The notes beneath the pieces were generated by a model. That model saw only the letters and a list, made by a program, of their open reading frames with translations, did not search any database and had not been told where the DNA came from. Positions 9,164-18,715 of a stretch of DNA of 64,000 bases are shown piece by piece. The DNA is from Hoyosella subflava DQS3-9A1 (GTDB lineage Bacteria; Actinomycetota; Actinomycetes; Mycobacteriales; Mycobacteriaceae): contig NC_015564.1 in assembly GCF_000214175.1 (NCBI RefSeq), positions 3,782,001 to 3,846,000 of the forward strand, written 5' to 3'. Positions within the stretch are counted from its first letter, which is position 1. The number at the start of each line of letters is the position of its first letter. The position numbers were made by a program, and so were the translations under genes.

Positions 9164-9291
9164 TTACCTGGGCGGCAGATCCGTCAGCAGCAGCTTTCGG
9201 CAGGCCGCATATCTCTCAATCGTCACGCGGAGAGTGTGCCGCAAATCCAGCGAGCCACGAGAAATCTATCCACATCCCTGTGGATAACTTC

Positions 9292-9768
9292 CTATCCGCT
9301 CATTCCCTTGATACGACGGCCGAGTTCGCGTGTGGCTTCGCGTTCCGCGGTACGGCGAGCGAGGTCCTGGCGTTTGTCGTGCAACTGTTTGCCTCGCGCG
9401 AGCGCGAGTTCCACTTTCACTTTGCCATCGGAGAAGTACATGGAGAGCGGGACGAGCGTCAGTTGTCCTTCACGGGTCTTTCCCACGAGGTGCTCAATTT
9501 CGCGTTTATGGAGCAGCAACTTCCGTGTCCGCCGCGGTTCGTGATTCGTCCAACTGCCTTGCCCATATTCGGGGATGTGCAGGCCGCGCAGCCAGATTTC
9601 GCCGTCGTCGACCGTGGCATACGCGTCTACCAGCGATGCCTTACCTTCCCGCAGGGTCTTCACTTCGGTGCCGAGCAGCACGACGCCCGCTTCGTAGACG
9701 TCGATGATCGCGTAGTTGTGGCGCGCCTTCTTGTTGCTCGCGATGACCTTGCGGCCCTTCTCTTTCAC
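9292..9768 (-). CDS. smpB: SsrA-binding protein SmpB
   Basis: 158 residues from a GTG. The family signatures are all present: [13 protein letters not shown] at the N-terminus, the [14 protein letters not shown] strand-loop, the [17 protein letters not shown] region and a basic C-terminal tail (LGRRIKGM) that folds in the ribosome mRNA channel. SmpB binds the tRNA-like domain of tmRNA and delivers it to stalled ribosomes. The GTG with AAAGGG nine bases upstream gives the usual length of about 160; a GTG at 9828 would add 20 unusual residues and has no ribosome site. It follows ftsX by 67 bases, an arrangement conserved in mycobacteria. Confidence 0.96.
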   Translation of the reverse strand: MKEKGRKVIASNKKARHNYAIIDVYEAGVVLLGTEVKTLREGKASLVDAYATVDDGEIWLRGLHIPEYGQGSWTNHEPRRTRKLLLHKREIEHLVGKTREGQLTLVPLSMYFSDGKVKVELALARGKQLHDKRQDLARRTAEREATRELGRRIKGMSG

Positions 9769-9835
9769 GTCAGGGCCCTTTCTGGATTCCTTCTGATCAT
9801 GACCTTCCAACGATACGGGCACACGCAACTGGTTT

Positions 9836-10738
9836 TCACTCGCGCACGTACCACCGCAACGTCAAGTATCCCGTGATTGCGGACAGCACGGCCGCCGCTC
9901 CCACGAGCCATGGTGAGACCGAGGCGATCGCGGCGTTCGTTATCGGCGCGACAATGTTCGATTGGTAGACCTCACTGAGGACGTCGTCGAGGAATACATT
10001 CTTCGTAACGAAGAGACCACCCACCGCAACGAGCGCACCGGCAAGTGCGGCGACCACCGCTTCGAGCAGGAAAGGCAGCTGTGTGTACCAGCGTGTGGCA
10101 CCGACGAGCCGCATGATGCTGACTTCCGTACGGCGGGTGAAGGCAGCGATCTGAACCATATTCGCGATGAGCATGAGCGCCGCGAACGCCTGGAAGATCG
10201 CAATCGCGAACGCGCCGTTGCGAAGGCCGTCCAGAACGGAGAACAACCGCTGCACTAGTTCTTCCTGGTTCCGGACGGATTCGACTCCCGGGTACAGGTT
10301 GAAGTGCTCATAGATAGCGACGAACTGATCGGGGTCGTCGAGCCGGACCCGGAACGACGCGGGCAGCGCCTCAGGGCGAACCAGGTCGAGGATCTCCGGG
10401 TTGTTCTCGAACGTCTCCCGATAAATCTCGAGCGCTTCCTCACGACTGACATAGCGCACGTCTGTGACACCAGGGAACTCGCCGAGATCTTCCCGGAGCG
10501 TCGAACAGATGTCTGTCTCACATCCCGGGTCGGCGGTACTGATGTCGTCCGTCAGGAAAATCTCGACTTCAACGTTGTCGAGATAAAGCTGCTCCGTCTT
10601 GTTCGTCATGTCGACGACGAGCAGCCCTCCTCCGAAGAGGCCGAGCGATATCGCGGTCGTGATGATCATGGCGAGAGTCATCGTGATGTTGCGGGTGAGC
10701 CCCGCGAAGACCTCGCGGATGATAAGGGTGAGTCGCAT
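9836..10738 (-). CDS. ftsX: Cell-division ABC transporter permease FtsX
   Basis: 300 residues with one membrane segment near residues 20-45, an extracytoplasmic domain of about 130 residues containing [12 protein letters not shown], and three C-terminal segments, the classic FtsX topology. The [33 protein letters not shown] segment is the family core that couples to FtsE. FtsEX does not transport; it transmits ATP-driven changes across the membrane to activate peptidoglycan hydrolases (RipC in mycobacteria) during division. The ATG overlaps the ftsE stop by one base. The two Cys in the outer domain may form a disulfide, as in mycobacterial FtsX. Confidence 0.95.
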   Translation of the reverse strand: MRLTLIIREVFAGLTRNITMTLAMIITTAISLGLFGGGLLVVDMTNKTEQLYLDNVEVEIFLTDDISTADPGCETDICSTLREDLGEFPGVTDVRYVSREEALEIYRETFENNPEILDLVRPEALPASFRVRLDDPDQFVAIYEHFNLYPGVESVRNQEELVQRLFSVLDGLRNGAFAIAIFQAFAALMLIANMVQIAAFTRRTEVSIMRLVGATRWYTQLPFLLEAVVAALAGALVAVGGLFVTKNVFLDDVLSEVYQSNIVAPITNAAIASVSPWLVGAAAVLSAITGYLTLRWYVRE

Positions 10739-11427
10739 TACCGCCCTACTCCATAGATACCGCTCTTCTCATCACGGACGACTGCACCATGACTGAGTTC
10801 GACGACGCGCTTACGCATCGCATCGACGATGTGGTTGTCGTGCGTCGCCATCAGAACCGTCGTACCGGTCCGATTGATGCGTTCAAGCAGGAGCATGATG
10901 TCGTTGCTGGTATCCGGATCCAGGTTGCCTGTCGGCTCGTCCGCGAGCAGCACCTTCGGTTTGTTGACGAATGCGCGTGCCATCGCTACGCGCTGCTGTT
11001 CACCGCCCGAAAGCTCGTCCGGCAATCGATTGGCTTTACCCTCGAGGCCCACCAGCTGCAGCACCTCAGGCAGCGTCTCGCGAATCTCACTGCGCGACTT
11101 CCCTATCACCTGGAGCGCGAAAGCCACGTTCTCCTGGACCGTCTTCTTAGGCAGCAGCCGGAAATCCTGGAAGACGCAGCCGACGCTTTGGCGCAGCTTC
11201 GGCACTTTGCGCGCCGGAAGCTTGTTTACATGAAAGTCCGCGACGTGGATGTCGCCCGAAGTCGGCACATCGTCGCGGAGCAGAAGGCGCAGGAGCGTGG
11301 ACTTTCCCGATCCCGACGGCCCAATGAGAAAAGCGAACTCACCGGATTTGATCGAGACGGACACGTTGTCCAGCGCGGGGCGTGTCGAGGTCTTGTACGA
11401 CTTCGTCACGTTCTCGAGGCTGATCAC
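10738..11427 (-). CDS. ftsE: Cell-division ATP-binding protein FtsE
   Basis: 229 residues from a GTG. It has Walker [11 protein letters not shown]-loop FQDFRLLP, signature [14 protein letters not shown], Walker [13 protein letters not shown] and the switch His in MATHDN. It starts with [11 protein letters not shown], as in other FtsE proteins. It hydrolyses ATP in complex with FtsX at the division site. It sits 46 bases downstream of prfB, the order (prfB, ftsE, ftsX, smpB) conserved in Mycobacteriales. Confidence 0.96.
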   Translation of the reverse strand: MISLENVTKSYKTSTRPALDNVSVSIKSGEFAFLIGPSGSGKSTLLRLLLRDDVPTSGDIHVADFHVNKLPARKVPKLRQSVGCVFQDFRLLPKKTVQENVAFALQVIGKSRSEIRETLPEVLQLVGLEGKANRLPDELSGGEQQRVAMARAFVNKPKVLLADEPTGNLDPDTSNDIMLLLERINRTGTTVLMATHDNHIVDAMRKRVVELSHGAVVRDEKSGIYGVGR

Positions 11428-11473
11428 GCCGCCGAGTGTATAGCGCTACACCGACAGCTAGCATTTTCGCGTC

Positions 11474-12586
11474 CTAGACCGTTTCGCTCTTGCGCCATCG
11501 AATGCCTGCTTCGATGAAACGATCGATCTCTCCGTCGAGCACTGTGGAGGGGTTGTTCACCTCGACTTCAGTCCGAAGGTCCTTGACCATTTGGTAAGGA
11601 TGCAGAACGTACGAGCGCATCTGGTTGCCCCATGAGCTGCCGCTTTCGCTCTTCAGCGCGTCCATCTCCGCGCGCTCTTCGTGGCGCTTGCGCTCGAGAA
11701 GCTTGGCCTGCAGGACGCGCATCGCGGCGGCCTTGTTCTGCAGCTGCGACTTCTCGTTCTGGCAGGACACCACGATGCCGGTCGGGAGGTGCGTGATGCG
11801 TACCGCGGAGTCGGTCGTGTTAACGGACTGTCCGCCAGGTCCTGAGGAACGGAAGACGTCCACTCGCAGCTCAGTTTCGGGGATATCAATGCTATCGGTC
11901 GTCTCGACCACAGGAAGGACCTCCACCTCAGCGAAGGACGTCTGGCGGCGCGCCTGATTGTCGAACGGACTGATCCGCACGAGCCGGTGGGTCCCCTGCT
12001 CGACGGAGAGCGTGCCGTACATGTAGGGCGCTTTGACGGCGAAGGTCGCGCTCTTGATGCCCGCCTCTTCGGCGTATGACGTGTCGTAGACCTCGACCGA
12101 GTACTTGTGTTTCTCGGCCCAGCGGATGTACATGCGCATCAGCATTTCCGCCCAGTCGGCAGCATCGATGCCACCCGCGCCGGACCGAATCGTGACGAGT
12201 GCTTCGCGCTGGTCGTATTCACCGGACAGGAGGGTGCGGACCTCGAGGAGCTCGATTTCTGCTCGGAGCGCCGTACGCTCATCGTCAGCTTCAGTCGTAG
12301 CTTCCTGCGCGGCAACGCCCTCCTCGGCTTCGGCGAGTTCGTACATCACGGGGAGGTCGTCGACGCGCTGACGCAGTTCCTCCAAGCGCCGCAGTTCGCC
12401 TTGCGCATACGAGAGCTGGCTGGTGACCTGCTGCGCATGCTCCTGGTCGTCCCAGAGATCGGGTGATGCCGCCTGGTCTTCGAGTTCGCGGATCCGCCGG
12501 CGCAACTCGTCGATGTCAACTACCGCCTCGACAGACTTCAGAGTGTTGTCGAGGTCGGCGATATCTGCGGAAACATCAGGATGCAC
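11474..12586 (-). CDS. prfB: Peptide chain release factor 2
   Basis: 370 residues. The stop-codon recognition tripeptide SPF is in [11 protein letters not shown], and the peptidyl-hydrolysis motif GGQ is in [18 protein letters not shown]2 terminates translation at UGA and UAA. The frame is continuous from the GTG start, so the autoregulatory +1 frameshift near codon 26 of many bacterial prfB genes is absent. Downstream lie ftsE, ftsX and smpB. Confidence 0.96.
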   Translation of the reverse strand: MHPDVSADIADLDNTLKSVEAVVDIDELRRRIRELEDQAASPDLWDDQEHAQQVTSQLSYAQGELRRLEELRQRVDDLPVMYELAEAEEGVAAQEATTEADDERTALRAEIELLEVRTLLSGEYDQREALVTIRSGAGGIDAADWAEMLMRMYIRWAEKHKYSVEVYDTSYAEEAGIKSATFAVKAPYMYGTLSVEQGTHRLVRISPFDNQARRQTSFAEVEVLPVVETTDSIDIPETELRVDVFRSSGPGGQSVNTTDSAVRITHLPTGIVVSCQNEKSQLQNKAAAMRVLQAKLLERKRHEERAEMDALKSESGSSWGNQMRSYVLHPYQMVKDLRTEVEVNNPSTVLDGEIDRFIEAGIRWRKSETV

Positions 12587-12649
12587 AATCCTCTAGCCTA
12601 CCCGCTTCCCCACCACGACGACGCCAGCCCCGGGACGCTTGGCGGCAGC

Positions 12650-13816
12650 TCAGTGCTGGTGGACAAGCTGCGCAACCTCCCACTGGGGGAACGGGTCAGC
12701 GTAACTCCGCCACTGTGCGGGTCCGGCCTTGAGTTCACGATCGGTCAGCAGCGCCCGTGCGAGCGCGAGCTGCGGTTTTGACTGGTCAAGCTTAAGACCG
12801 ATGAGGACGATCTCCTGGCCAGGCTGCACATCGACGTCCCTCCAGCGCTGGGCTGGATCGATCGTGAGATGCGGCCCCGCCTGCGACCACACCGCGGCGT
12901 AGGGGTGGCGACTTGCGAGCCAGCAGAACCCTTTACTGCGCAGCAGGCCTGTGAAGCCCTGGATTGCCTCCGCCAAGCGTTCCGGGTGGAACGGCCGATC
13001 GCTGCGAAAGGTCACGCTGCTGATTCCGTATTCTTCGGTTTCTGGAGTGTGACCCGCTGCGAGTTCTTCTGCCCATCCGGGGGCCTCCCATGCTTGCTCG
13101 CGGTCGAAGAGTCCAGTGGCGAGTACCTCGTCAAGCGCCACCATTCCATGCGAGGTCCGGAGGATCCGGGCGTGTGGATTGAGTCGCCGTACTGTGGCCT
13201 CGACTACACCCGTCACTGCCTCCGTGACCAGATCGGTCTTGTTCAGCAGGATGACATCCGCGAACTCCACTTGGTCAACGAGCAGATCAGAGATAGTCCG
13301 GGAATCTCCGTCCCCTGCTTCGAGATCTCGCTGCGCGAGATGTTCACCGCGGGCGAGTTCTGCCAGAAACGTCGACGAGTCGACAACTGTGACCATCGTG
13401 TCGAGCCGCGCCAGCGTGCCGAGCCGGAACCCCCCTTCGAATTCCCACTCGAAGGTCGCAGCCACGGGCATGGGTTCGGAGATGCCCGTGGACTCGATGA
13501 GGATCTGGTCGAATCTGCCTTCTCGCGCGAGCGTACCGACCGACTCGACGAGGTCTTCCCGAAGAGTGCAGCAGATGCAGCCATTGGTGAGCTCGACCAG
13601 CTTTTCTTCCGTCCTATCGAGGTGCGGCTCTTTCCCGAACGCGCCGCTGACGAGGCGGGCGTCGATGTTCACCTCGCTCATGTCATTGACGATGACAGCG
13701 ACGCGCCGGCCCTCGCGATTCGCGAGGACATGGTTGAGCAGCGTCGTCTTGCCGGCGCCGAGGAAACCAGACAGGACGGTGACAGGGATCAGGTCCCGTT
13801 CAGCAACTGAAGTCAT
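12650..13816 (-). CDS. CobW/COG0523 GTP-binding metallochaperone
   Basis: 388 residues. The N-terminal G3E GTPase has P-loop GFLGAGKTT, the metal-binding CICC motif ([13 protein letters not shown]), a switch region ESTGISEP and NKTD for guanine recognition. The C-terminal CobW_C domain spans about residues 270-350. Family members insert or allocate zinc (or other metals) to client proteins, mostly under zinc limitation. A TGAAAAC-containing AT-rich element directly upstream of the ATG resembles a Zur operator, supporting a zinc role over cobalamin; no cobalamin gene is nearby. Divergently transcribed from hisN. The precise client is unknown. Confidence 0.9.
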   Translation of the reverse strand: MTSVAERDLIPVTVLSGFLGAGKTTLLNHVLANREGRRVAVIVNDMSEVNIDARLVSGAFGKEPHLDRTEEKLVELTNGCICCTLREDLVESVGTLAREGRFDQILIESTGISEPMPVAATFEWEFEGGFRLGTLARLDTMVTVVDSSTFLAELARGEHLAQRDLEAGDGDSRTISDLLVDQVEFADVILLNKTDLVTEAVTGVVEATVRRLNPHARILRTSHGMVALDEVLATGLFDREQAWEAPGWAEELAAGHTPETEEYGISSVTFRSDRPFHPERLAEAIQGFTGLLRSKGFCWLASRHPYAAVWSQAGPHLTIDPAQRWRDVDVQPGQEIVLIGLKLDQSKPQLALARALLTDRELKAGPAQWRSYADPFPQWEVAQLVHQH

Positions 13817-13820
13817 TTAT

Positions 13821-13838
13821 TAATAGTAACCGTTTTCA
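13821..13838 (-). promoter_or_regulatory. Possible Zur operator upstream of the cobW-like gene
   Basis: On the minus strand the element reads TGAAAACGGTTACTATTA, five bases before the ATG. The left arm TGAAAAC fits actinobacterial Zur boxes; the right arm matches only partly. The surroundings are unusually AT-rich for this window. Assignment rests on resemblance plus the downstream COG0523 gene. Confidence 0.4.
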
Positions 13839-13887
13839 ATAAGGGCATCCACGCACTCCCGTGAAGCGCACGAGTAGCGTTTCCCTC

Positions 13888-14670
13888 ATGACCGACTTCA
13901 CCGCGGACCTCGCTGTCGCCCGCGATATCGCCGATCGCGCTGACGCCATCACGCTCGCTCGCTTTGGTGCGCTTGACCTGGCTGTCGACGACAAACCCGA
14001 CCTGACGCCCGTCTCCGACGCTGACATCGCCGTCGAGAAGATGGCGCGTGAATACCTCGCCCGCCAGCGGCCCGGCGACCTTGTGCTCGGGGAAGAGTTC
14101 GGCGGTGACGCGACCTTAGAGGGGCGCCAATGGGTCATCGACCCGATCGACGGTACAAAGAACTTCGTGCGCGGAGTGCCGATCTGGGCCACGCTGATTT
14201 CGCTTCTCGATGACGGCATCCCCGTTGTCGGCGTGGTGAGCGCGCCCGCACTCAGTCGCCGCTGGTGGGCGGCCGCCCGCCAGGGAAGCTTCCGGCAACT
14301 GCACAGCGCGCAGCCGGAACGTATCTCAGTGTCGAAGGTCGGCGACCCCTCCGCCGCGAGCCTCAGCATCTCCAGCCTCTCTGGCTGGCAGGAGCGGGGC
14401 ATTCGCGACAAGCTCATCACTTTCACCGATCAGGTGTGGCGCCTGCGCGGCTACGGAGACTTCTTCTCTTATTGCCTCGTCGCCGAAGGAGCGGTCGACA
14501 TCGCGGCCGAGCCCGAGGTGTCGCTGTGGGATCTGGCGCCACTCGACATCCTCGTTCGCGAAGCGGGCGGCCACTTCACCTCTCTTGAGGGCGTCCCAGG
14601 GCCGCATGGAGGCAGCGCCGTCGCAACAAATGGCCTGCTCCAGGACATCACATTGAGCGCCCTGGGGTGA
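13888..14670 (+). CDS. hisN: Histidinol-phosphatase, inositol-monophosphatase family
   Basis: About 260 residues. Metal-binding IMPase motifs are in order: GEEFGG (Glu), [15 protein letters not shown] (the DPIDGT motif) and [15 protein letters not shown] near the C-terminus. HisN removes phosphate from histidinol-phosphate in actinobacterial histidine synthesis. The [16 protein letters not shown] stretch matches mycobacterial HisN better than SuhB or CysQ. The ATG ([19 protein letters not shown]) was chosen because it matches family N-termini; an in-frame GTG nine codons upstream is the alternative. It is isolated from other his genes and followed 109 bases later by fadE24. Confidence 0.88.
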   Translation: MTDFTADLAVARDIADRADAITLARFGALDLAVDDKPDLTPVSDADIAVEKMAREYLARQRPGDLVLGEEFGGDATLEGRQWVIDPIDGTKNFVRGVPIWATLISLLDDGIPVVGVVSAPALSRRWWAAARQGSFRQLHSAQPERISVSKVGDPSAASLSISSLSGWQERGIRDKLITFTDQVWRLRGYGDFFSYCLVAEGAVDIAAEPEVSLWDLAPLDILVREAGGHFTSLEGVPGPHGGSAVATNGLLQDITLSALG

Positions 14671-14718
14671 CCCTCGCAACACACGCGCAACAAAATCGCC
14701 GGCCCCGCGCACTTCGAC

Positions 14719-14734
14719 CTTACCGGCGGGTAAG
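14719..14734. promoter_or_regulatory. Inverted-repeat operator upstream of fadE24
   Basis: CTTACC-GGCG-GGTAAG, two perfect 6-bp arms around four bases, 46 bases before the fadE24 ATG. The TTACC/GGTAA arms resemble sites of TetR-type regulators of acyl-CoA dehydrogenase genes. The regulator is not identified here. Confidence 0.55.
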
Positions 14735-14779
14735 ATAGCGACCACACAATGACCCTTCTCTCAGGAATAGCTGGAGATC

Positions 14780-16171
14780 ATGAGTAAGAAGAACTCCTCA
14801 GGCGGCGCGTCAAGGCGCTCCACCTCCGCTGTGGGCCTGAACCCGGTGAAGCGCGACGCGATCGGCACCGCAATGCGTGTCCTGACCTCGCTCACCGGTT
14901 CAGAGCTGGCAGAAAAGTACAACCTCCGCAAACCAATCGATCGGGTCGCATACGAAGCCACAAAGACCGGCTTCCGCACCCTCGGCACCGCAACTCGCAC
15001 CTTCAAGAAGGTCTCGGGCGGCGGCAAGCCGAAGCGCCTCCCCGATTCCGAGGCGAAGAAGAAGGGTCTCTACGACCTGACCTTCAGCGACGAACAACAG
15101 ATGATCGTCGAGACGGTTTCCGAGTTCGCGGAGGAAATCCTTCGCCCCGCCGCGTCCGACGCGGACAGCGCTTCGGAAGCACCAGCCGATCTCATCAAGC
15201 GTTCGGCCGAACTCGGGATCACGCTGATCAACGTGCCCGAAGACTTCGAAGGTGCTGCATCTGAGCGCGGGGCGATCACGAACGCACTGGTCGCCGAGGC
15301 GCTTGCGCATGGCGACATGGGGCTTGCCCTGCCGATTCTCGCGCCGAGCGGTTTTGCCGTGGCGCTCACTCAGTACGGCAACGATGCGCAGCAGCAGACT
15401 TACCTGCCGGCATTCGCCGGTGAGAACGTCCCCGGGGCAGTCGTCGCCGTGAACGAGCCACGAGCGCTGTTCAACCCGTTCGCACTCGAGACGAAGGCAA
15501 ACCGCGCTGCGGGCGGTTACACCCTGCAGGGTGTGAAGAGCCTGGTGCCCATCGCGTCGTCCGCCGAACTCTTCCTCGTCGCTGCCGAACTCGGCGGCAA
15601 GCCCGCATTCTTCATCGTGGAATCCGATGCGACCGGGCTGGTTGTCGAAGCTGACCCGAGCATGGGGCTGCGCGCCGCTGGTATCGGGCGCCTGAACCTC
15701 GATAACGTCGTGGTTCCGGAATCCGCGCTGCTAGGTGATGGTGACCCCGCGAGCCGCGCCAAGGACTATGAGGACATCATTCAGCTCTCACGCCTCGGCT
15801 GGTCATCACTCGCGTGCGGCACCAGCAAGGCCGTGCTTGACTACGTGATTCCTTACGTCAACGAGCGTGAGGCGTTTGGCGAGCCAATCAGCCACCGGCA
15901 GGGCGTCGCGTTCATGGTTGCGAATATCGGCATCGAACTTGATGGCATGCGGCTAGTGACCTGGCGCGGCGCGTCCCGCGCTGAGCAGGGCGTCTCGTTC
16001 GCCCGTGAAGCTGCCCTTGCTCGCCGACTCACGTCCGAAAAGGGCATGCAGATCGGCCTCGACGGTGTCCAGCTTCTCGGTGGCCACGGTTTCACCAAGG
16101 AACACCCCGTCGAACGCTGGTACCGCGACCTTCGGGCCGTTGGTATCGCTGAAGGCGTCGTCGTCATCTAG
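14780..16171 (+). CDS. fadE24: Acyl-CoA dehydrogenase, FadE24-like
   Basis: 463 residues. A basic N-terminal extension of about 95 residues (to KKGLYDLTFSDEQQMIVE) is followed by the acyl-CoA dehydrogenase fold: helical N-domain, beta domain around residues 200-310, and C-domain with the LLGGHGFTKEHPVERWYRDLR signature. It is FAD-dependent and oxidises acyl-CoA at the alpha-beta bond, probably as a hetero-oligomer with the product of fadE23, 28 bases downstream. The extension and tandem pairing are typical of FadE24 (Rv3139), a pair reported as isoniazid-induced in M. tuberculosis. GGAG stands a few bases before the ATG. Substrate unknown. Confidence 0.88.
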   Translation: MSKKNSSGGASRRSTSAVGLNPVKRDAIGTAMRVLTSLTGSELAEKYNLRKPIDRVAYEATKTGFRTLGTATRTFKKVSGGGKPKRLPDSEAKKKGLYDLTFSDEQQMIVETVSEFAEEILRPAASDADSASEAPADLIKRSAELGITLINVPEDFEGAASERGAITNALVAEALAHGDMGLALPILAPSGFAVALTQYGNDAQQQTYLPAFAGENVPGAVVAVNEPRALFNPFALETKANRAAGGYTLQGVKSLVPIASSAELFLVAAELGGKPAFFIVESDATGLVVEADPSMGLRAAGIGRLNLDNVVVPESALLGDGDPASRAKDYEDIIQLSRLGWSSLACGTSKAVLDYVIPYVNEREAFGEPISHRQGVAFMVANIGIELDGMRLVTWRGASRAEQGVSFAREAALARRLTSEKGMQIGLDGVQLLGGHGFTKEHPVERWYRDLRAVGIAEGVVVI

Positions 16172-16199
16172 TCCTCCCTCCTCAAGCCTGGAGATTTTC

Positions 16200-17402
16200 A
16201 TGATCAATCTCGAACTCCCCAAGAGGCTGGTGGCCGCGTCGAATCAGGCACACCAAGCCGCCGCGGAGATTTTCCGCCCAATCTCACGCAAATACGACCT
16301 GCTCGAGCACGAGCGTCCCGTTGAGCTCGACACCATGGCAAGCCTCGTCGAAGGCATGGCCGATGCTGGGCAGGCCGCGTCCGGTGCAACGCTGGGCCGC
16401 GGTGACAAAGCACGCGAAGGCAACATCAACGGTGGCAACATGTCCGCCCTACTCAACGTCATCGAGACGTGCTGGGGTGACGTGGGCCTGACCTTGGCGA
16501 TCCCTTTCCAGGGTTTGGGCAACTCGGCTATCGCCGCCGTCGCCACCGATGAACAACTCGAGCGCTTCGGCAAGGTGTGGGCCTCCATGGCAATCACCGA
16601 GCCCAGCTTCGGATCCGACTCCGCTGCCGTGACTGCCACCGCTGTCCTCGACGGTGAAGAGTGGGTGCTCAACGGTGAAAAGATCTTCGTGACGGCGGGT
16701 GACCGCTCCACGCACGTCGTGGTGTGGGCGTCGGTGGATAAGTCCGCCGGGCGTGCCGCAATCAAGTCCTTCGTTGTGCCTAAAGATGCGCCCGGCATCA
16801 CCGTTGCGCGTCTCGAGCACAAGCTGGGTATCCGCGCATCCGACACCGCAACGATCGTTCTCGACAATTGCCGGATCCCGAAAGACCACATCCTTGGCTC
16901 ACCTGAGGTTGACGTCAAAAAGGGCTTCGGCGGTGTTATGGCCACCTTCGACAACACTCGGCCACTCGTCGCCGGCATGGCCATCGGTGTCGCACGTGCC
17001 GCGCTCGAGGAATTGCGCAAGATCCTCAGCGAAGCCGGTGTCGAGATCGATTACAACGCGCCTGCGTTGACACAGCATGCCGCGGCTGCCGCCTACCTCG
17101 AACTTGAGGCGGACTGGGAATCGGCATACCAACTGGCTATGCGTGCCACCTGGATGGCGGACAACAAGAAGCCCAACTCACTCGAAGCTTCTATGTCGAA
17201 GGCGAAGGCCGGCCGGGTTGGCACGGCAATCACACTTCGCGCCGTCGAACTCGCTGGCTCCCTCGGCTACTCGGAGCGGCCGCTGCTCGAGAAGTGGGCG
17301 CGCGACTCAAAGATCCTCGACATCTTCGAAGGCACCCAGCAGATCCAGCAGCTCATCGTGGCTCGCCGCCTGCTGAACAAGTCCTCAGCAGAACTGAAGT
17401 AG
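16200..17402 (+). CDS. fadE23: Acyl-CoA dehydrogenase, FadE23-like
   Basis: 400 residues beginning MINLELPKRLVAASNQAHQ. It has the canonical acyl-CoA dehydrogenase signatures: ITEPSFGSDSAAV (FAD/substrate loop), the LNGEKIFVTAGDRSTH beta-domain and the C-terminal LEKWARDSKILDIFEGTQQIQQLIVARRLL, where EGTQQI follows the usual catalytic-glutamate region. A longer in-frame reading exists upstream but overlaps fadE24; the ATG immediately after fadE24 is far better. It probably forms one complex with FadE24, and a terminator follows its stop. The specific acyl-CoA chain is not deducible. Confidence 0.92.
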   Translation: MINLELPKRLVAASNQAHQAAAEIFRPISRKYDLLEHERPVELDTMASLVEGMADAGQAASGATLGRGDKAREGNINGGNMSALLNVIETCWGDVGLTLAIPFQGLGNSAIAAVATDEQLERFGKVWASMAITEPSFGSDSAAVTATAVLDGEEWVLNGEKIFVTAGDRSTHVVVWASVDKSAGRAAIKSFVVPKDAPGITVARLEHKLGIRASDTATIVLDNCRIPKDHILGSPEVDVKKGFGGVMATFDNTRPLVAGMAIGVARAALEELRKILSEAGVEIDYNAPALTQHAAAAAYLELEADWESAYQLAMRATWMADNKKPNSLEASMSKAKAGRVGTAITLRAVELAGSLGYSERPLLEKWARDSKILDIFEGTQQIQQLIVARRLLNKSSAELK

Positions 17403-17421
17403 GCCAGAGCATACCGTCGCC

Positions 17422-17467
17422 GTGGCCCTGGGGAACCTCTCCGTTCCTCAGGGCCACAGTGCTTTTC
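17422..17467 (+). terminator. Intrinsic terminator after fadE23
   Basis: A long, nearly perfect hairpin: GTGGCCCTGGGGAAC pairs with GTTCCTCAGGGCCAC around a 5-nt loop (17422-17456), followed by GCTTTTC. It lies 19 bases after the fadE23 stop. Confidence 0.75.
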
Positions 17468-17523
17468 AATCCGAATGAGCGAAGTTCCCACCGCCCGCTC
17501 GCTGTTCACACCACCAAATAGTC

Positions 17524-17551
17524 GCTCCCACCGGCCATAGCCAGTGGGAGC
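17524..17551 (-). terminator. Terminator-like hairpin after the M23 peptidase gene
   Basis: GCTCCCAC and GTGGGAGC form an 8-bp stem (17524-17531 with 17544-17551) just past the stop of the convergent M23 gene. There is no good U-run (GACTATTT follows on the minus strand), so efficiency is doubtful. Confidence 0.5.
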
Positions 17552-17584
17552 AACCTAAAAAGGTGGTGAAGACGGGCGGTGATG

Positions 17585-18433
17585 TCAGTTCAGCCAGACC
17601 CCGCGCAGCGCAAGCCAATGACGCGGGCTCATGGGCGTCCCGTCTGTCTTTCGCACCTCATAGTGCAGGTGCGGGCCCGTTGAGTGGCCCCGGCTGCCGA
17701 CAGTGGCGATCATCTCGCCTGCCTTAACGTGCTGCCCGGCCGTTACCAGCGACCGGTCGACGTGACCGTACACACCGATCGTGCCGTCATCCTGAGTCAC
17801 TCGCACCCACAGCCCGAATCCCTGCGCAGGACCCGATTCGAGCACGACGCCGTCAGTTACGGCCAGAACAGCAGCGCCGAGCGGCGCGGCAATGTCCAGT
17901 CCGTAGTGGAACTGCCCCCAACGTGGACCGAAGTCAGATGTCACTATCCCGCCGTACGTGGGCCCAATCGCGAAAGGACGCGCGACACTCTCTGGCAGGG
18001 CGATACTCCCCAACGGCTCGGCCGCAGGAACATCAGCGGGTTCATTGGGCGTAGGCGCCGCTTCTGCGACCGGTTCCTCGACTGTGCCGCTGGCCTGCTG
18101 CTCTGGTAGCTCCGGCGGCACCGCGGCTTGCTGAAGCGGCGACTGAGCGCCCGCGGTGCTGACGTCGTGGCGCGGCACTTCAGCTACGGCAGCACGCGCT
18201 TCTGTGGCGTCAGTCGAACTACCTGCGCTCACCTGTGCGGCGAGAGTCCCCGCAACGATGGTCGACGCGACGGCCACCAAAACTGTCAACGCACTATCAG
18301 GGATGCGCGCTCGCGCCTTGCCGAACGTCCGCGCTACCGCAGCGAACTTACCCGACTTCGCTGGTCGCTGGCTTGTGCTGCCACTTTCAGCTGCCGCGAC
18401 CACTGTGGATCCGTCGGTGGACTTCCCGGCCAA
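17585..18433 (-). CDS. Membrane-anchored M23 (LytM) family peptidoglycan endopeptidase
   Basis: 282 residues from a TTG supported by an AAGGGGG ribosome site six bases upstream. A signal anchor lies about residues 47-68, then a Pro/Ala/Glu-rich linker to about residue 150. The C-terminal M23 domain has zinc ligands in FHYGLDIA and GPHLHYEV and the GHVDRSLV strand. M23 enzymes cut peptide cross-links in the wall or act as amidase activators; all expected His/Asp ligands are present, so it is probably catalytic. Monocistronic, converging on fadE23. The 282 bases between its start and the SDR gene hold no convincing gene, only a weak plus-strand ORF (18510-18719). Confidence 0.9.
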   Translation of the reverse strand: MAGKSTDGSTVVAAAESGSTSQRPAKSGKFAAVARTFGKARARIPDSALTVLVAVASTIVAGTLAAQVSAGSSTDATEARAAVAEVPRHDVSTAGAQSPLQQAAVPPELPEQQASGTVEEPVAEAAPTPNEPADVPAAEPLGSIALPESVARPFAIGPTYGGIVTSDFGPRWGQFHYGLDIAAPLGAAVLAVTDGVVLESGPAQGFGLWVRVTQDDGTIGVYGHVDRSLVTAGQHVKAGEMIATVGSRGHSTGPHLHYEVRKTDGTPMSPRHWLALRGVWLN

Positions 18434-18715
18434 GAACCGCCCCCTTAAGCTATCTATAACGGCACGATAACGAACCCGGCCGTGTTACGCATCCAATTCC
18501 CAAAAACCCGTGGTGACGATGAGCCACCTCGCAGTTTGTGAGACCCCCGATGTAGCTCAGCTAGATGCGTATCGCGCCGCGCTACTGTGTGCTCTGTCAC
18601 GATACGGCATCGGAAAATACCAGACCGAGTCAGGTGGTGATATGCCCGAATTTGACCGTGCCTCGGCGAGGCAGATCCCGCAGGCAATGGAGCCAACGAC
18701 GTTCCGTTGCCACAG

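Noticed and set aside
11474-12586. Programmed +1 frameshift in prfB
   Set aside because: The frame is continuous from the start codon to the end, with no in-frame TGA near codon 25, so the autoregulatory site is absent.
12869-13810. Long plus-strand ORF antisense to the CobW gene
   Set aside because: Entirely inside the well-supported CobW frame; composition follows the opposite strand.
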